Below are positions 25,406 to 34,363 of a stretch of DNA of 46,428 nucleotides, one piece after another; positions within the stretch are counted from its first letter, which is position 1; each line of letters begins with the position of its first letter. Where the stretch lies: contig CAFBRK010000267.1 of NCBI GenBank assembly GCA_903231505.1, positions 1 through 46,428 of the forward strand. Direction: 5' to 3'. A model generated the notes under the pieces. The model had not been told where the DNA came from. It made no database searches and saw only the letters and a program-made list of their open reading frames with translations. A program made the position numbers and the translations under genes. The stretch is from Olavius algarvensis associated proteobacterium Delta 3 (GTDB lineage: Bacteria; Desulfobacterota; Desulfobacteria; Desulfobacterales; CAFBRK01).

Positions 25406-26832
25406 CGGTTCGCCTTCCTTTCCATAACCTTTATTTTGCGCTCCACCCGTTTCCGATCATCCGCCTTTGGTCTCAACTTCAGATACCTGCTGTAGGCCTT
25501 TGCCGCATCCTCATATCGCTCCGTATCTTCGTAGAGTTCACCGAGACCCTTGTATGGGTCGGCGTACGTTGGATCCAGCCGTGCGGCTTCCATATAAGCG
25601 AATTCGGCCTCTTTTAACTCTGCCCGACTGGCACCAAATGCGAAGTCACCCAGTCGGCTTTTGGCCATCCCATATGCCACCGGGGCTGTGCGGATACCCC
25701 GTTCATATAAAAGCCGATAATTCACATATGCCTGCTCGAAATTTTCCTCCTCCAGATATCGCTCGGCGCGAGGCAGCAGGGCCTTCTGGATGAAGGCCCG
25801 GTATGTCTTTTCACCTCGGATTTTTTTACTTTTCGTTTCAGCGGCTTTGACTTCCTCGAGCCTGGTCAGTGTCGCCACGAATCCGGCACGGGACGGCGGT
25901 GCGTTGCTCAACGTTTGGACCAGACCGCTCGCCCCGAGCTGCTGACGGAGGCGGTTCATGTTCATTTCCATGAGGCCCTGGGTGGCCCGAAGCTGGGACG
26001 CCCACGGCCCCATGAGCTGCTCCTGTTCCCTGGCCACTTTGCTGTTGATCCGGTGAATGGTGGTCCAGCCTTTGGGAACTTCGTTGACATCGTACCCGGC
26101 CGAAGCCACGTACACCATGCCCTGGGCATCGGCGACCGGCTCGAACCGCAGTCTCGGATCGATGGGGTTGCCATTCTGGTCTTTCGCCGGAATGTTGGCG
26201 ACCACATCCTTGATGCTGTAATATGCACTTTGTGCCGCGTGTACGGCGGCCATGCGGTGCATGGTTTCACTGTAGGTGGCTTCCCCTTCGAAAAACCGCT
26301 CCGTCTGGTTAATGTCTTCCCACGCCACAGCGTAATCCACGGCCACATCGAGAAGGGCGCCGAACAGGGCGCCGGCAGCTGCCTTGCGGCGTTGCGCCCG
26401 CTCAGCGGCTTTGATTTCCTGGTACATGTCGATGTAATAGCCTTCGTACACGTGGGCGATGTCATGGGACAGAACCCCGGCGAGCTGGGCCTCATTCTCC
26501 ATGGAGAACATCATCCCGGAGGTGATGATCACATGCCCGTCGACATATGCATATAATTCCGGTTTGGGTGATTCGATGACGGTCATGCTCAGCGTCACCC
26601 CGGCGGGGGGCGTTTTCCCTCCCGGTTTCAATCGGTTCGCCAATGAGGTGATGTAATTGTTGAGGTCCGGGTCGGTGATGACCGGGCGGCCTTCCATGTC
26701 GCTGGAATAGGCCATGGACGCTTCCTGAATCAGGGTCCGGCCATCGTCATTGAGGTCAACAGCCCACCCACTGTTGGAAAGACTTGAGATAAAGAAAAGC
26801 GCGGCGGCTGAGCATATCCACAATCTTTTCAT
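25402..26832 (-). CDS. M48-like (BepA-type) periplasmic protease with TPRs and altered HDxxH site
   Basis: 476 residues with a signal peptide (MKRLWICSAAALFFISSLSN). The M48 domain (about 30-260) matches BepA/YfgC-like proteins: AYVDGHVIITSGMMF, then AQLAGVLSHDIAHV and RFEPVADAQGMVYVASAGYD. The first zinc motif is HDIAH (His123, Asp124, His127) where HExxH is expected, so the catalytic Glu is Asp. The third ligand, Glu231, and Asp235 are kept. Residues about 345-476 contain TPR-like repeats (DPTYADPYKGLGELYEDTER). Known relatives degrade or help assemble outer-membrane proteins; here activity may be weak or lost. GGAGG lies seven bases before the ATG at 26832. It is coupled to the secreted-protein gene downstream. 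Confidence 0.85.
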   Translation of the reverse strand: MKRLWICSAAALFFISSLSNSGWAVDLNDDGRTLIQEASMAYSSDMEGRPVITDPDLNNYITSLANRLKPGGKTPPAGVTLSMTVIESPKPELYAYVDGHVIITSGMMFSMENEAQLAGVLSHDIAHVYEGYYIDMYQEIKAAERAQRRKAAAGALFGALLDVAVDYAVAWEDINQTERFFEGEATYSETMHRMAAVHAAQSAYYSIKDVVANIPAKDQNGNPIDPRLRFEPVADAQGMVYVASAGYDVNEVPKGWTTIHRINSKVAREQEQLMGPWASQLRATQGLMEMNMNRLRQQLGASGLVQTLSNAPPSRAGFVATLTRLEEVKAAETKSKKIRGEKTYRAFIQKALLPRAERYLEEENFEQAYVNYRLLYERGIRTAPVAYGMAKSRLGDFAFGASRAELKEAEFAYMEAARLDPTYADPYKGLGELYEDTERYEDAAKAYSRYLKLRPKADDRKRVERKIKVMERKANR

Positions 26833-26913
26833 GGTGTCACCTCCATGATGCATTGCAGTGACATCAGCAACGATAAACTTGATTATACCTCGCTGGCTGC
26901 AGCGGGGTATCAC

Positions 26914-27398
26914 ACTAGAGTCGATGAATATCCTTATCTAAGTGAAACTGCGAGGGTAGATATGTTAATCCGCCACAACAATGGCGATTATAGCGATTCT
27001 CAGAATTGCGTTCCGATTCATTTTACGATCAACGGTTCACCGCAAGGGCCCAGAGGTCGCAGAGGTGATATTGATGTTGCATTTCGCTGCCCTTCGAGAG
27101 CCTCAGGACATAGAGGGCGACATGCAAAACGATCGTCTGGCAAAATGGTTAGAATTTCAATATGTTGCTGGGGCCCTTTCCCAGAATCCCCCTCTCAGGG
27201 ATTCTGGGAAAAATACAGTTCCTTTGCGTCCTCTGCGAGTCTGCGGTCATCGTTTCCATATTTCTGCAAAATGAACATATTTAGGACAACGACTATAGAC
27301 CTTTGCACCATTAGCGACATCGTCGCGTTTCATAAAATCGTTTCACGATTTTATGTATGGTATAAAAAATGCTGATTTGGGTCAAGGGACGAGAACGC
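26914..27398. other. Gene-free stretch with R3 repeat and hairpins
   Basis: About 485 bp (570 bp if counted from the M48-like start codon at 26832). No credible gene: the open frames are formed by repeat sequence. It holds R3 at 27036-27250 and a hairpin CATAAAATCG-TTTCA-CGATTTTATG at 27331-27355, 44 bp from the helicase stop. That hairpin lacks a T-run. Confidence 0.6.
27036..27250. repeat. R3 repeat bounded by CACCGCAGAG-like inverted ends
   Basis: The left end TTCACCGCAAGGGCCCAGAG and the right end CCTTTGCGTCCTCTGCGAGT..CTGCGGTC are approximate inverted repeats. From memory, such ends are frequent in desulfobacterial intergenic DNA. An internal 11-bp stem (CCCAGAATCCC with GGGATTCTGGG, 27180-27208) lies near the right end. 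Only one copy is seen in this window. Confidence 0.55.
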
Positions 27399-29779
27399 CT
27401 ACGTCCGGCGATTCCAGAATGACTTCAAGCTTTTTTCCAGGGCTGCTGTGTTTCGAACGGTATTCATTCGCCATCCTTCGGGAAGCAGGGAAGCATATCG
27501 ATACAGGGAAAAACGCCGATCAATGAGAAGGATCACTCCCCGGTCGTTTTCGGATCGGATGACACGCCCCCCCGCCTGACAGACACGGTTGATCCCCGGG
27601 TACTGATAGGCGAATTCGAATCCCTTTCCGTTGGAGTCGTTGAAGTATTCACGGATCAGGTCGCGCTCAGGGTCGATCCCGGGAAGCCCGACGCCGATGA
27701 TCGCGGCACCGGACAGGCGATCGCCGATGAGATCGATCCCCTCCCCGAAGATGCCTCCCATGACGACAAATCCGACAAGGGTTCTCGGGCTCTCCAGGGA
27801 GAACCGTTCCAGGAAAGACTCCCGTTCGTCTTCCGGCATGGAGGGTGCCTGCAGAACGATATCCATTCCGGATGCATCTATTTCAAAGCGTTCATGAACC
27901 AATGCCATGTATTCATAGGATGGAAAAAAGAACAGATAGTTCCCTTTATGTCGCCCGGCCATGACCTGAAGGGTCCGGCAGACCTGGTCGGCGGTTTGGC
28001 TACGATCCCGGTAAAGTGTCGAAATGTTCGTCATGGCCATGACACGGAGGTTGTCCTCCGGAAACGGCGAGGGCATCGCCATGGCCCGGGTCGAATCCGG
28101 GCAGCCAAAAATTTCACGAAAGTAGTAAAGGGGCGACAGGGTCGCGGAAAAAAGACCGAGGACCTGGCCCGTTTCAGTGCAGCTTCCATCTGGCCGGAGG
28201 GATCCATACAGAAAAGCTTTACCCGGAGGTCGTTTCCCTTCTTCTGATAACACGTGGCATAAGCGGCATCATAGTGTTCTGCGATTCTGAGAAAAGCGCT
28301 CACCGAGAAGTAAAGATTCAACAGATCCTCCCGATAGGGGGCCTGTCTGTTTTGCATTAGCCAGCGTGCGGCAGATTGGTGAAAGCGGATCAGCTCGGGA
28401 TACAGTTTCTCCGGCCCCTCCGAATCGGTGTATTCACCGCCGGCGGTCTCGCATCGTTTTCGCTGACGGACCATCCAGCGATTGATCCGGCCCATGATGG
28501 TAAACAGCCCCGGCAGGTCTTCTTTGAGGGATCTCCGTACATCCAGAAAAGGTTGCTTCCAGATTTCCGCAGAGAACATCTCCCGGCTGCGATCCACCAG
28601 GTTGTGGGCTTCGTCGATCAGGAACACATAGTCCCCGTTGTCTTCCTGAAAGAAACGCCTCAAATAGACGCGCGGATCAAAGGCGTAGTTGTAATCACAG
28701 ATAATCAGGTCGCTCCAGAGGGACAGTTCCAAAGACAGTTCGAACGGGCAGACCCGGTGGGCTCGGGCGACAGTCTCGACGGTGCTTCGGGTTAAACAGT
28801 CCTGAGAAAATCCGGCGGCCACCGCCTGGTTGATCCGGTCGAAATGTCCCTTGGCAAACTCGCACTCCTCAGCCGTGCATGCGGCCTCGGCACAAAAGCA
28901 GATTTTATCCTTGGCCGTAAGGGTCAGGGTTTTCAATCGAACACCGGATTTTCTTAAATCCTCCACCGCAGATTCTGCGACGGTTCTTGCGGTGGTGCGG
29001 GCCGTCAGGTAGAAAACTTTTTTAAGGAGGCCTTCTCCCAGGGCCTTTACGGCCGGAAAAACAGCGGCGATGGTTTTACCGATTCCTGTGGCGGCCTGGA
29101 CAAAGAGCTTCTCCTGATCCCGAATCGTTCGATACACGGAAATCGCCATGTCCCGCTGCCCCGGTCGATAGGTGTCGTATGGGAAGTCAAGAGCGGTGAT
29201 GGATTCATTTCGGATTCCGGACCAATCCAAAATCGTGCGCGCCCAGCGGGCATAGCGATCGAGCAAGCCTTGGAAAAACAGCTCCAACTCGTTAAACGAG
29301 TGTGTCCCCGGAATCTCCTTGGTTTCGCCGGAATCCAGCTGAACGTAGGTCAGGCAGGTCTCGATGTGATGTAGATTATGTTCAACAGCGTATAGGTACG
29401 CATAGCATTGCAGTTGTCCCCAGTGAAGCGGATTATGGCCTTCGGCCACCTGCTCGATGTCACGGACAGTACTCTTTATTTCTTCGATGACGATCCGGTC
29501 GGGATACTGAAACACACCGTCGATGCGGCCACTGACGTGAAGCACCATGCCTTCTTTTTCAAAATCCCGGGAAACATAAACCTCGGGAGAATAATTGTCG
29601 CCCCGGGAATTCTGAACCTTTTGGTGGGCAAAAATCGCATCGATGGATCGGTTGGCGCCTGTAAATTGAACTATCAGATCACCGCTCCGGAGGGTGTATT
29701 CAACCAACTCCCTGACTGCGACATTCAGGGTCGGGATTTCGGAATCCTCTGATTTTCTGCATGGGGCCACTCGCGGCAA
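27399..29779 (-). pseudogene. DinG/XPD-like Fe-S helicase with N-terminal nuclease-like domain, interrupted by a frameshift
   Basis: Two overlapping frames (29779-28031 and 28253-27399) are halves of one superfamily 2 helicase of about 793 residues. The N-terminus has a PD-(D/E)xK-like pattern (SGRIDGVFQ, VIEEIKST). Helicase motifs follow: Walker A QAATGIGKTIAAV, cysteines for an Fe-S cluster (DKICFC, ACTAEEC, CPFEL), FLIDEAHNLVDR, and, in the other frame, LFSATLSP, GIFGEGIDL and GRVIRSENDRG. The break lies at a run of six A (28148-28153, T on the coding strand). One more base would restore SVFFSATLSP. This may be a sequencing error, a true mutation or slippage. The N-terminal start (TTG at 29779) is uncertain. 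Relatives unwind DNA in repair. Confidence 0.85.
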
Positions 29780-30104
29780 TCCTCGGTATCGTGTGTGGTC
29801 CGGTGGACCGGTCCGGCTTCTGGGATGACATGGGACATATCGTAAGCAATCCCTGACGATGTGTACCGTCGGCGGCGCACGCCTTTCGGTTACAGGGTCA
29901 GTCCGGAAATGGCGTTCCGTCGGCAGGGGAACGTGACCGGGGGACCGGGGCCTCCCTTCAAACGACGGCCTGGCGGCGGTTTTGCTGGGGCCTCAGCATG
30001 GCTTCAGGTGGCGGGGTATGTTCTTCTGCTTTGGCCTGGACATGCGGATCTGCCCAGAGCCGATCCGGTGGTTGTCCATTGAAACCGGCGTGGAACATGC
30101 CGGG
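29780..30104. other. Gene-free stretch downstream of the FecR gene
   Basis: About 325 bp, GC-rich, with no frame I can support. A minus-strand frame of 45 codons near 29950-30095 lacks a ribosome site and family resemblance. No strong terminator hairpin or repeat is visible. Confidence 0.4.
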
Positions 30105-30839
30105 TTAGTAACCCCCACCCCCATTGCCACCCCCATTGCCACCCCCGCCTTGACGGACAAATGGCGGCTTTCTCCCGACCAAGGCTTCGAGCATGATCAG
30201 CTCGGCGTCGGTGTGATTGAAGACAGGGGCGGGCCGGATGAGCTTCTCTCCGGAGGAGTAGATAAACCTTGGTGCCTCATGGTGATGGGTCGACAGTTTT
30301 TTGATGATGGCCGGTTCGGCGTTGGCGGTAAGCTTTGCCCTGCCGTAACAGAGACATACATACGAACGGGACACCTCCGACTCGACATAGGCACCGGATC
30401 CCCTTATGCCCAACACGGCAGTGGAGGTAAAAATCTGTTTGCGCTGTTTGCGGCTGAACACTCCGAGCATTTTTCCTTTGTATAGTCGTATAAGGTCTGT
30501 GATCCCCGTCTCGGTGCCACCGGCGGAAGCGTGGTTCAATTCGAACCGTGAATTGTCTCGGAGCAAATACACTCCCTGCCCGATGACGAAGACCACCATG
30601 GCATCCGGCCCGGTGGTGACGACATCATTCTCTCCCACCAAATCTCCGAGGGCCGCCGGCCTGCCGTTGATAAAAACATTACCCTGGAGCTTTTGCACGC
30701 CCTGTGGAAAATCTCTGGCTTCCATGGCCAGCAGCCGTGTGACCAGGCCGGGAAATCCCAATAGCCCCCAAGTGCTCCCTGCCAGAAATGTGGTTAAGAA
30801 AAATCTCCTGGCCGGCTGGTAAATGTGTGTAGGCATCAT
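30105..30839 (-). CDS. FecR-domain protein with Tat-like signal and Gly/Asn tail
   Basis: About 244 residues. The N-terminus has a twin-arginine-like signal (ARRFFLTTFLAGSTWGLLGF). A FecR domain follows: GVQKLQGNVFINGRPAALGD, GENDVVTTGPDAMVVFVIGQ and TSTAVLGIRGSGAYVE, the last being its hallmark. The tail ends VRQGGGGNGGGNGGGGY. FecR-domain proteins outside siderophore systems are periplasmic, and are often near surface-sugar or CHASE2 genes; none is adjacent here. AGAGG lies just before the tandem ATGs at 30839 and 30836, so the exact start is uncertain by one codon. It is 45 bp downstream of gcdA on the same strand but looks functionally unrelated. Confidence 0.82.
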   Translation of the reverse strand: MMPTHIYQPARRFFLTTFLAGSTWGLLGFPGLVTRLLAMEARDFPQGVQKLQGNVFINGRPAALGDLVGENDVVTTGPDAMVVFVIGQGVYLLRDNSRFELNHASAGGTETGITDLIRLYKGKMLGVFSRKQRKQIFTSTAVLGIRGSGAYVESEVSRSYVCLCYGRAKLTANAEPAIIKKLSTHHHEAPRFIYSSGEKLIRPAPVFNHTDAELIMLEALVGRKPPFVRQGGGGNGGGNGGGGY

Positions 30840-30884
30840 TCCTCTTTCAGATCTGAACAACATCTATTTATGTCCCACAACTGA

Positions 30885-32618
30885 TTATCCTTTTATACTT
30901 CTTGGCGTCAGCATGACATGCTGTGGGCATATCGACTTGGGATTCTGGTACGCTGCCCCTGCATATGCGGCCATGTATTTTCGTATATCGGTCATGGTGG
31001 CCAACTCGTCCACCAGCCCGTTTTGGGCACAGTATATGGGCCTGGAATAATTGTAATATTCTTCCACCATCGCATTTATTTTCGCGATGACCGGGTCCAG
31101 GTCGCGCTCGGCGTCCTTCTCCTTTACCAAGCGTCTCGAGTAGGTGGCGGCGGCGGCGGTTTCACCGTGCATCACATAAATTTCCGTTGTGGCGCAACCC
31201 AGGGTAAAGGCGTTGTGCCGGTTGGCTGTGGGGCCGCCCATAATATAATGGGCGGCGGCGGTTCCTTTTCTCAAAACGATGAGCATCAGAGGGACTTCCG
31301 TTTGCTGAATGGAATAGATGAGCGCCTGACCGAGACCCAGCAGTTCGGCCTTCTCGGCGATGTCGCCCACATCGATCCCGGAGGTGTCCTGGAACCAGAT
31401 CATGGGGATACGGTCCCGCCCGCACAGGGTGACAAACTCGTTGAGCTTGATTAAGCCCTGGCGGTATAGCTTGCCGCCGATACCCGGATACTCGGCATAT
31501 TCGGGATATTCTTCTCCAAGAAAGCCCTGCCGGTTGCCGAGTACGCCAACCAGAAATCCGTCGACCTTGCATAATCCGGTATACACTTCCGGGCCATAGT
31601 CCGGTTTGTACTCCAGATGCTCGCTACCGTCCACCAGGCGTGCCAGGACCTGATCGAAGTCGTACATCTGCTTTTGGTTGAAAGGTACCAGTCGGTAAAG
31701 ATCCTCACTTGGAAACCGTGGCGGTTTCGGATCGTCTACGCGGAAGAACTTCGGGTGGTACGCCGGCATGTCCTTCATGTAGTCTTTGAGACCGTCAAGG
31801 ACTTCTTCTTCCTTCTCATAGACGTAGCGGAAAAAACCGGTCTCATCAAAATGGATGTTTGTCGATCCCGGCGGTGTGACCTTGTACTGCTTGGCTGCCG
31901 ATATGAGTTGTTCGGCCCCGTCCTTGTCGAAATAGCCTTTGGGAGACATCCCGCTGAGGATGCCGCCGCCGCCCACGGCAATGTTGCAGTTCTTGTGGGC
32001 GAACAGAATCGTCGGGCTGATCCCCTGATATCCGCCACCGGCCGGGTTGGTGCCGTAGATGCCGGCCAAAACAGGGATCCCGGCTTGCTCCAGCTCAGCG
32101 TGACGGAAAAAAGTGGTCCCTCCACCTCTTCGATCGGCGTAAAATTTTTCCTGTTCGGTCAGTTTCACACCGCTGCAGTTGACCAGCCACACCAGGGGGA
32201 TATTGAGACGTTTGGACAGGTCGGTGCAGCGAAGGATGTTCTCATACTGGCCCGGCACCCAGGCGCCGGCCAGGTTTTTGTTATCGAACCCGATAATGAC
32301 CGCCCATTTGCCAGATATCTTGCCCAGCCCGTTGACGACGTTGGTTGTCCCTTCGGCGTTCTCGCCGGGGTTATACAGCGTTTGAAGCGGACTCCACGTC
32401 CCGGGATCGAGAAGATAGTTGAGACGCTGAAAGACGGTCAACTGCCCCCTCGCGTTGATTTTTTCTTCCGGAAGACCGACATGCCGGGTCTTTTCAAAGG
32501 CGTCATTGAATTCGGTCTCCACTGCCGTGATTTTTTTGATATTGTCCTCGGTGCTGAGGCGTTCGCCCTGGTTCAACTCGCGGCCGAACGGCTGCATGTT
32601 CTGAAAGTAGGGTTTCAT
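30885..32618 (-). CDS. gcdA: Glutaconyl-CoA decarboxylase alpha subunit (carboxytransferase)
   Basis: The 577-residue protein follows GcdA of Acidaminococcus closely, as I recall that sequence, along its whole length: MKPYFQNMQPFGRELNQGER at the start, DNKNLAGAWVPGQ, NCSGVKLTEQEKFYADRRGG, GIYGTNPAGGGYQGISPT, GIGGKLYRQGLIKLNEFVTL, QDTSGIDVGDIAEKAELLGL and AAYQNPKSICPQHVML. GcdA transfers CO2 from glutaconyl-CoA to biotin on a partner subunit, giving crotonyl-CoA; the membrane subunit GcdB then pumps sodium ions. No gcdB, gcdC or gcdD is present here. The ATG at 32618 has GGAG eight bases upstream and aligns with GcdA; a longer frame to 32729 is repeat-derived. It lies downstream of the Gdh gene, consistent with one pathway. 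Confidence 0.93.
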   Translation of the reverse strand: MKPYFQNMQPFGRELNQGERLSTEDNIKKITAVETEFNDAFEKTRHVGLPEEKINARGQLTVFQRLNYLLDPGTWSPLQTLYNPGENAEGTTNVVNGLGKISGKWAVIIGFDNKNLAGAWVPGQYENILRCTDLSKRLNIPLVWLVNCSGVKLTEQEKFYADRRGGGTTFFRHAELEQAGIPVLAGIYGTNPAGGGYQGISPTILFAHKNCNIAVGGGGILSGMSPKGYFDKDGAEQLISAAKQYKVTPPGSTNIHFDETGFFRYVYEKEEEVLDGLKDYMKDMPAYHPKFFRVDDPKPPRFPSEDLYRLVPFNQKQMYDFDQVLARLVDGSEHLEYKPDYGPEVYTGLCKVDGFLVGVLGNRQGFLGEEYPEYAEYPGIGGKLYRQGLIKLNEFVTLCGRDRIPMIWFQDTSGIDVGDIAEKAELLGLGQALIYSIQQTEVPLMLIVLRKGTAAAHYIMGGPTANRHNAFTLGCATTEIYVMHGETAAAATYSRRLVKEKDAERDLDPVIAKINAMVEEYYNYSRPIYCAQNGLVDELATMTDIRKYMAAYAGAAYQNPKSICPQHVMLTPRSIKG

Positions 32619-32713
32619 AGATCTGCTCCCGGGCTGGGTATTGGTAATGGCTGCCGCCGATACTGGATTCTTGATACTGGATACTGGACAATGTGGATCA
32701 CTTGAGAGGTTTG
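32619..32713. repeat. Short degenerate direct repeat upstream of gcdA
   Basis: The 95-bp gap contains CCGATACTGG, TTGATACTGG and GGATACTGG in close succession (about 32656-32690). Similar simple tracts occur at 34455-34545 and around 40009-40410, all within the same gene cluster. Confidence 0.5.
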
Positions 32714-33103
32714 CTACTCCGGTGGCCACATGTCTTTTTCGGTGAGCACTTCCCGCAAGATTTTCAAGGCGGCGTTGACCGTCGGGATGCCGCCGTAGGT
32801 GAATGTCTGGAAAATGACTTCCGCGATTTCCTGTGGGGTGCAGCCGACATTGAGTCCCGCGTGAATATGCAGTTTCAGCTCCACGGGTCTCGACAGGGCG
32901 GTCAGCACGGCGATGGTGACCAGCTGCCGGGTCATGTGGGGGATCCGTTTACGGGAATACAGGTTGCCCGTAATGAACAGTGACAGATCTTTGGCCAATC
33001 CCTTGTCGAATGCCCGCCACAGGTCAAACGGTCTTTCTCCTCCAACGCCGTCGAAATACAGGGCCGCGGTCTGCCGCGTTTTTGCAACGATGTCCTTGTC
33101 CAT
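32714..33103 (-). CDS. Carboxymuconolactone decarboxylase/AhpD-like protein
   Basis: A 129-residue protein with the CMD-family pattern HIHAGLNVGCTPQEIAEVI, near residue 83, and a preceding helix TRQLVTIAVLTALSRPVELK. The redox CxxC pair of AhpD is missing, so it is closer to the non-redox CMD group. GGAGGA lies about seven bases before the ATG at 33103. It sits between the dehydrogenase and decarboxylase genes of the glutaryl-CoA route. CMD proteins often act on lactones or unsaturated acids, or serve unknown roles in degradation clusters; a side-product or isomer role is possible but unproven. Confidence 0.85.
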   Translation of the reverse strand: MDKDIVAKTRQTAALYFDGVGGERPFDLWRAFDKGLAKDLSLFITGNLYSRKRIPHMTRQLVTIAVLTALSRPVELKLHIHAGLNVGCTPQEIAEVIFQTFTYGGIPTVNAALKILREVLTEKDMWPPE

Positions 33104-33190
33104 GAGAGCTCCTCCGCCGTTTGGGTGTGGAACCGGAATATATTTTAAAATTTCCAATTCCGGACAGTTCATGAAATGAAATGTCCGGAA

Positions 33191-34363
33191 TTAGTCGCGG
33201 TTGGCCTTTCGCATCCCCAACTGATCCATGGCAATAATCCACTTGCAGATGTTGGCCGATCCCTCCACCATGTAATAGGTGGGTGTGTCCCGGTAAAACC
33301 GTTCTACCGGGTATTCTGTTGAATAGCCATAGGCGCCGAGGATCCGCATGGCATAGTTGGCGCACTTGTTGACCGCTTCACCGGCGAAATACTTGGCGTG
33401 GGCGACACTGAGTCCGTTGTTGAGTTTCCCCTGGTCCTTCTCCCAGGCGGCTTTATAGACGAGAAGACGGGCGGCCTCGATTTCCGTGGACATTTGGGCG
33501 ATCATATCCTGGTTCATCTGGAACTGGCCGACCGGTTTTCCGAACTGCTTGCGCTCATTGCAGTATTTGATGGACGCATCCAGACAGGCCTGGGCCAGGC
33601 CGACGGCGCCGGCGGCGGCCGACAATCGTGTTTGGTTCAGTGAACTGAAGACAATCCTGGCGCCATCCCCGGGTTTGCCCAAAATATTCTCCTTGGGAAC
33701 CTGTGTGTTGGTCAGAAAAACTTCCCCTGTTGGCGACGAGTGGGACCCCATCTTTTCAAGGGAGCTGGTTTTGATGCCGTTGAAGTTCTTCAGCTCCACG
33801 ACGAATGCCGACAGCCCTTTGCTCCCCTTGTCCGGATCGGTGTAGGCATAGTAGATTATGGCATCCGCGATGCCGGCGTTGGAAATCCAGGTTTTGGATC
33901 CGTTGAGCAGCCAGTGGTCCCCTTTGTCTTCGGCTGTCGATGTCATGGCCATCACATCGGAGCCGGCATCCGGTTCTGTTATTCCGAATCCGCCAATGTA
34001 CTCGGCAGTGACGAGTTTCGGGACATATTTCTGTGCCAGTTCCTCGGTGCCGTATTTGTATATGGTATAGGCACAACCCAGGGTCTGCATGTTGACCTGG
34101 ACTCTCAGGGAGCTCGAGGCCCTTGCAATTTCCTCGCTGATGATCATCGCCGCCAGCCAGCCCTCGTCCATGTTGTCTCCGTCATATTCCTCCGGGATGA
34201 CTGTGCCGAAAAAACCCAGCTCCGCCATTGGCAGAATGGCTTCCTTGTAGGGGAAATGGTGATTTTTGTCCCACTCATCGGCGTTCTTGGCGATTTTTTT
34301 TGCGGCAAATTCCCGAACCGCCCTGCGAAGCATCTCCAGCTCCTTTGAGAGACCAAATTGCAT
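33191..34363 (-). CDS. gdh: Glutaryl-CoA dehydrogenase, probably the non-decarboxylating type
   Basis: A 390-residue acyl-CoA dehydrogenase with flavin and substrate motifs GGFGITEPDAGSD, KTWISNAGIAD and YGYSTEYPVERFYRD. The catalytic base is Glu367 in YYMVEGSANI. The residue before it is Val366, where decarboxylating enzymes have Tyr. This Tyr-to-Val exchange was reported, as I recall, as the conserved mark of the Desulfococcus non-decarboxylating enzyme. The carboxylate-binding Arg is present (Arg87 in SSSLRVQVNM). The product would be glutaconyl-CoA, the substrate of GcdA encoded two genes downstream. AAGGAGGAG precedes the ATG at 34363. A general short-chain acyl-CoA dehydrogenase is the alternative, made less likely by context. 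Electron acceptor presumably ETF, not encoded here. Confidence 0.85.
   Translation of the reverse strand: MQFGLSKELEMLRRAVREFAAKKIAKNADEWDKNHHFPYKEAILPMAELGFFGTVIPEEYDGDNMDEGWLAAMIISEEIARASSSLRVQVNMQTLGCAYTIYKYGTEELAQKYVPKLVTAEYIGGFGITEPDAGSDVMAMTSTAEDKGDHWLLNGSKTWISNAGIADAIIYYAYTDPDKGSKGLSAFVVELKNFNGIKTSSLEKMGSHSSPTGEVFLTNTQVPKENILGKPGDGARIVFSSLNQTRLSAAAGAVGLAQACLDASIKYCNERKQFGKPVGQFQMNQDMIAQMSTEIEAARLLVYKAAWEKDQGKLNNGLSVAHAKYFAGEAVNKCANYAMRILGAYGYSTEYPVERFYRDTPTYYMVEGSANICKWIIAMDQLGMRKANRD

Noticed and set aside
26845..27375. Plus-strand open frame of 176 codons
   Set aside because: It reads through the R3 repeat and hairpins, and lacks a ribosome site and any protein-like pattern.
29861..30095. 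Small genes in the gap between helicase and FecR genes
   Set aside because: Frames on both strands are short, GC-driven, and without ribosome sites or family resemblance.
31617..32705. 362-codon plus-strand frame opposite gcdA
   Set aside because: Antisense shadow; the minus-strand GcdA match covers the whole region.
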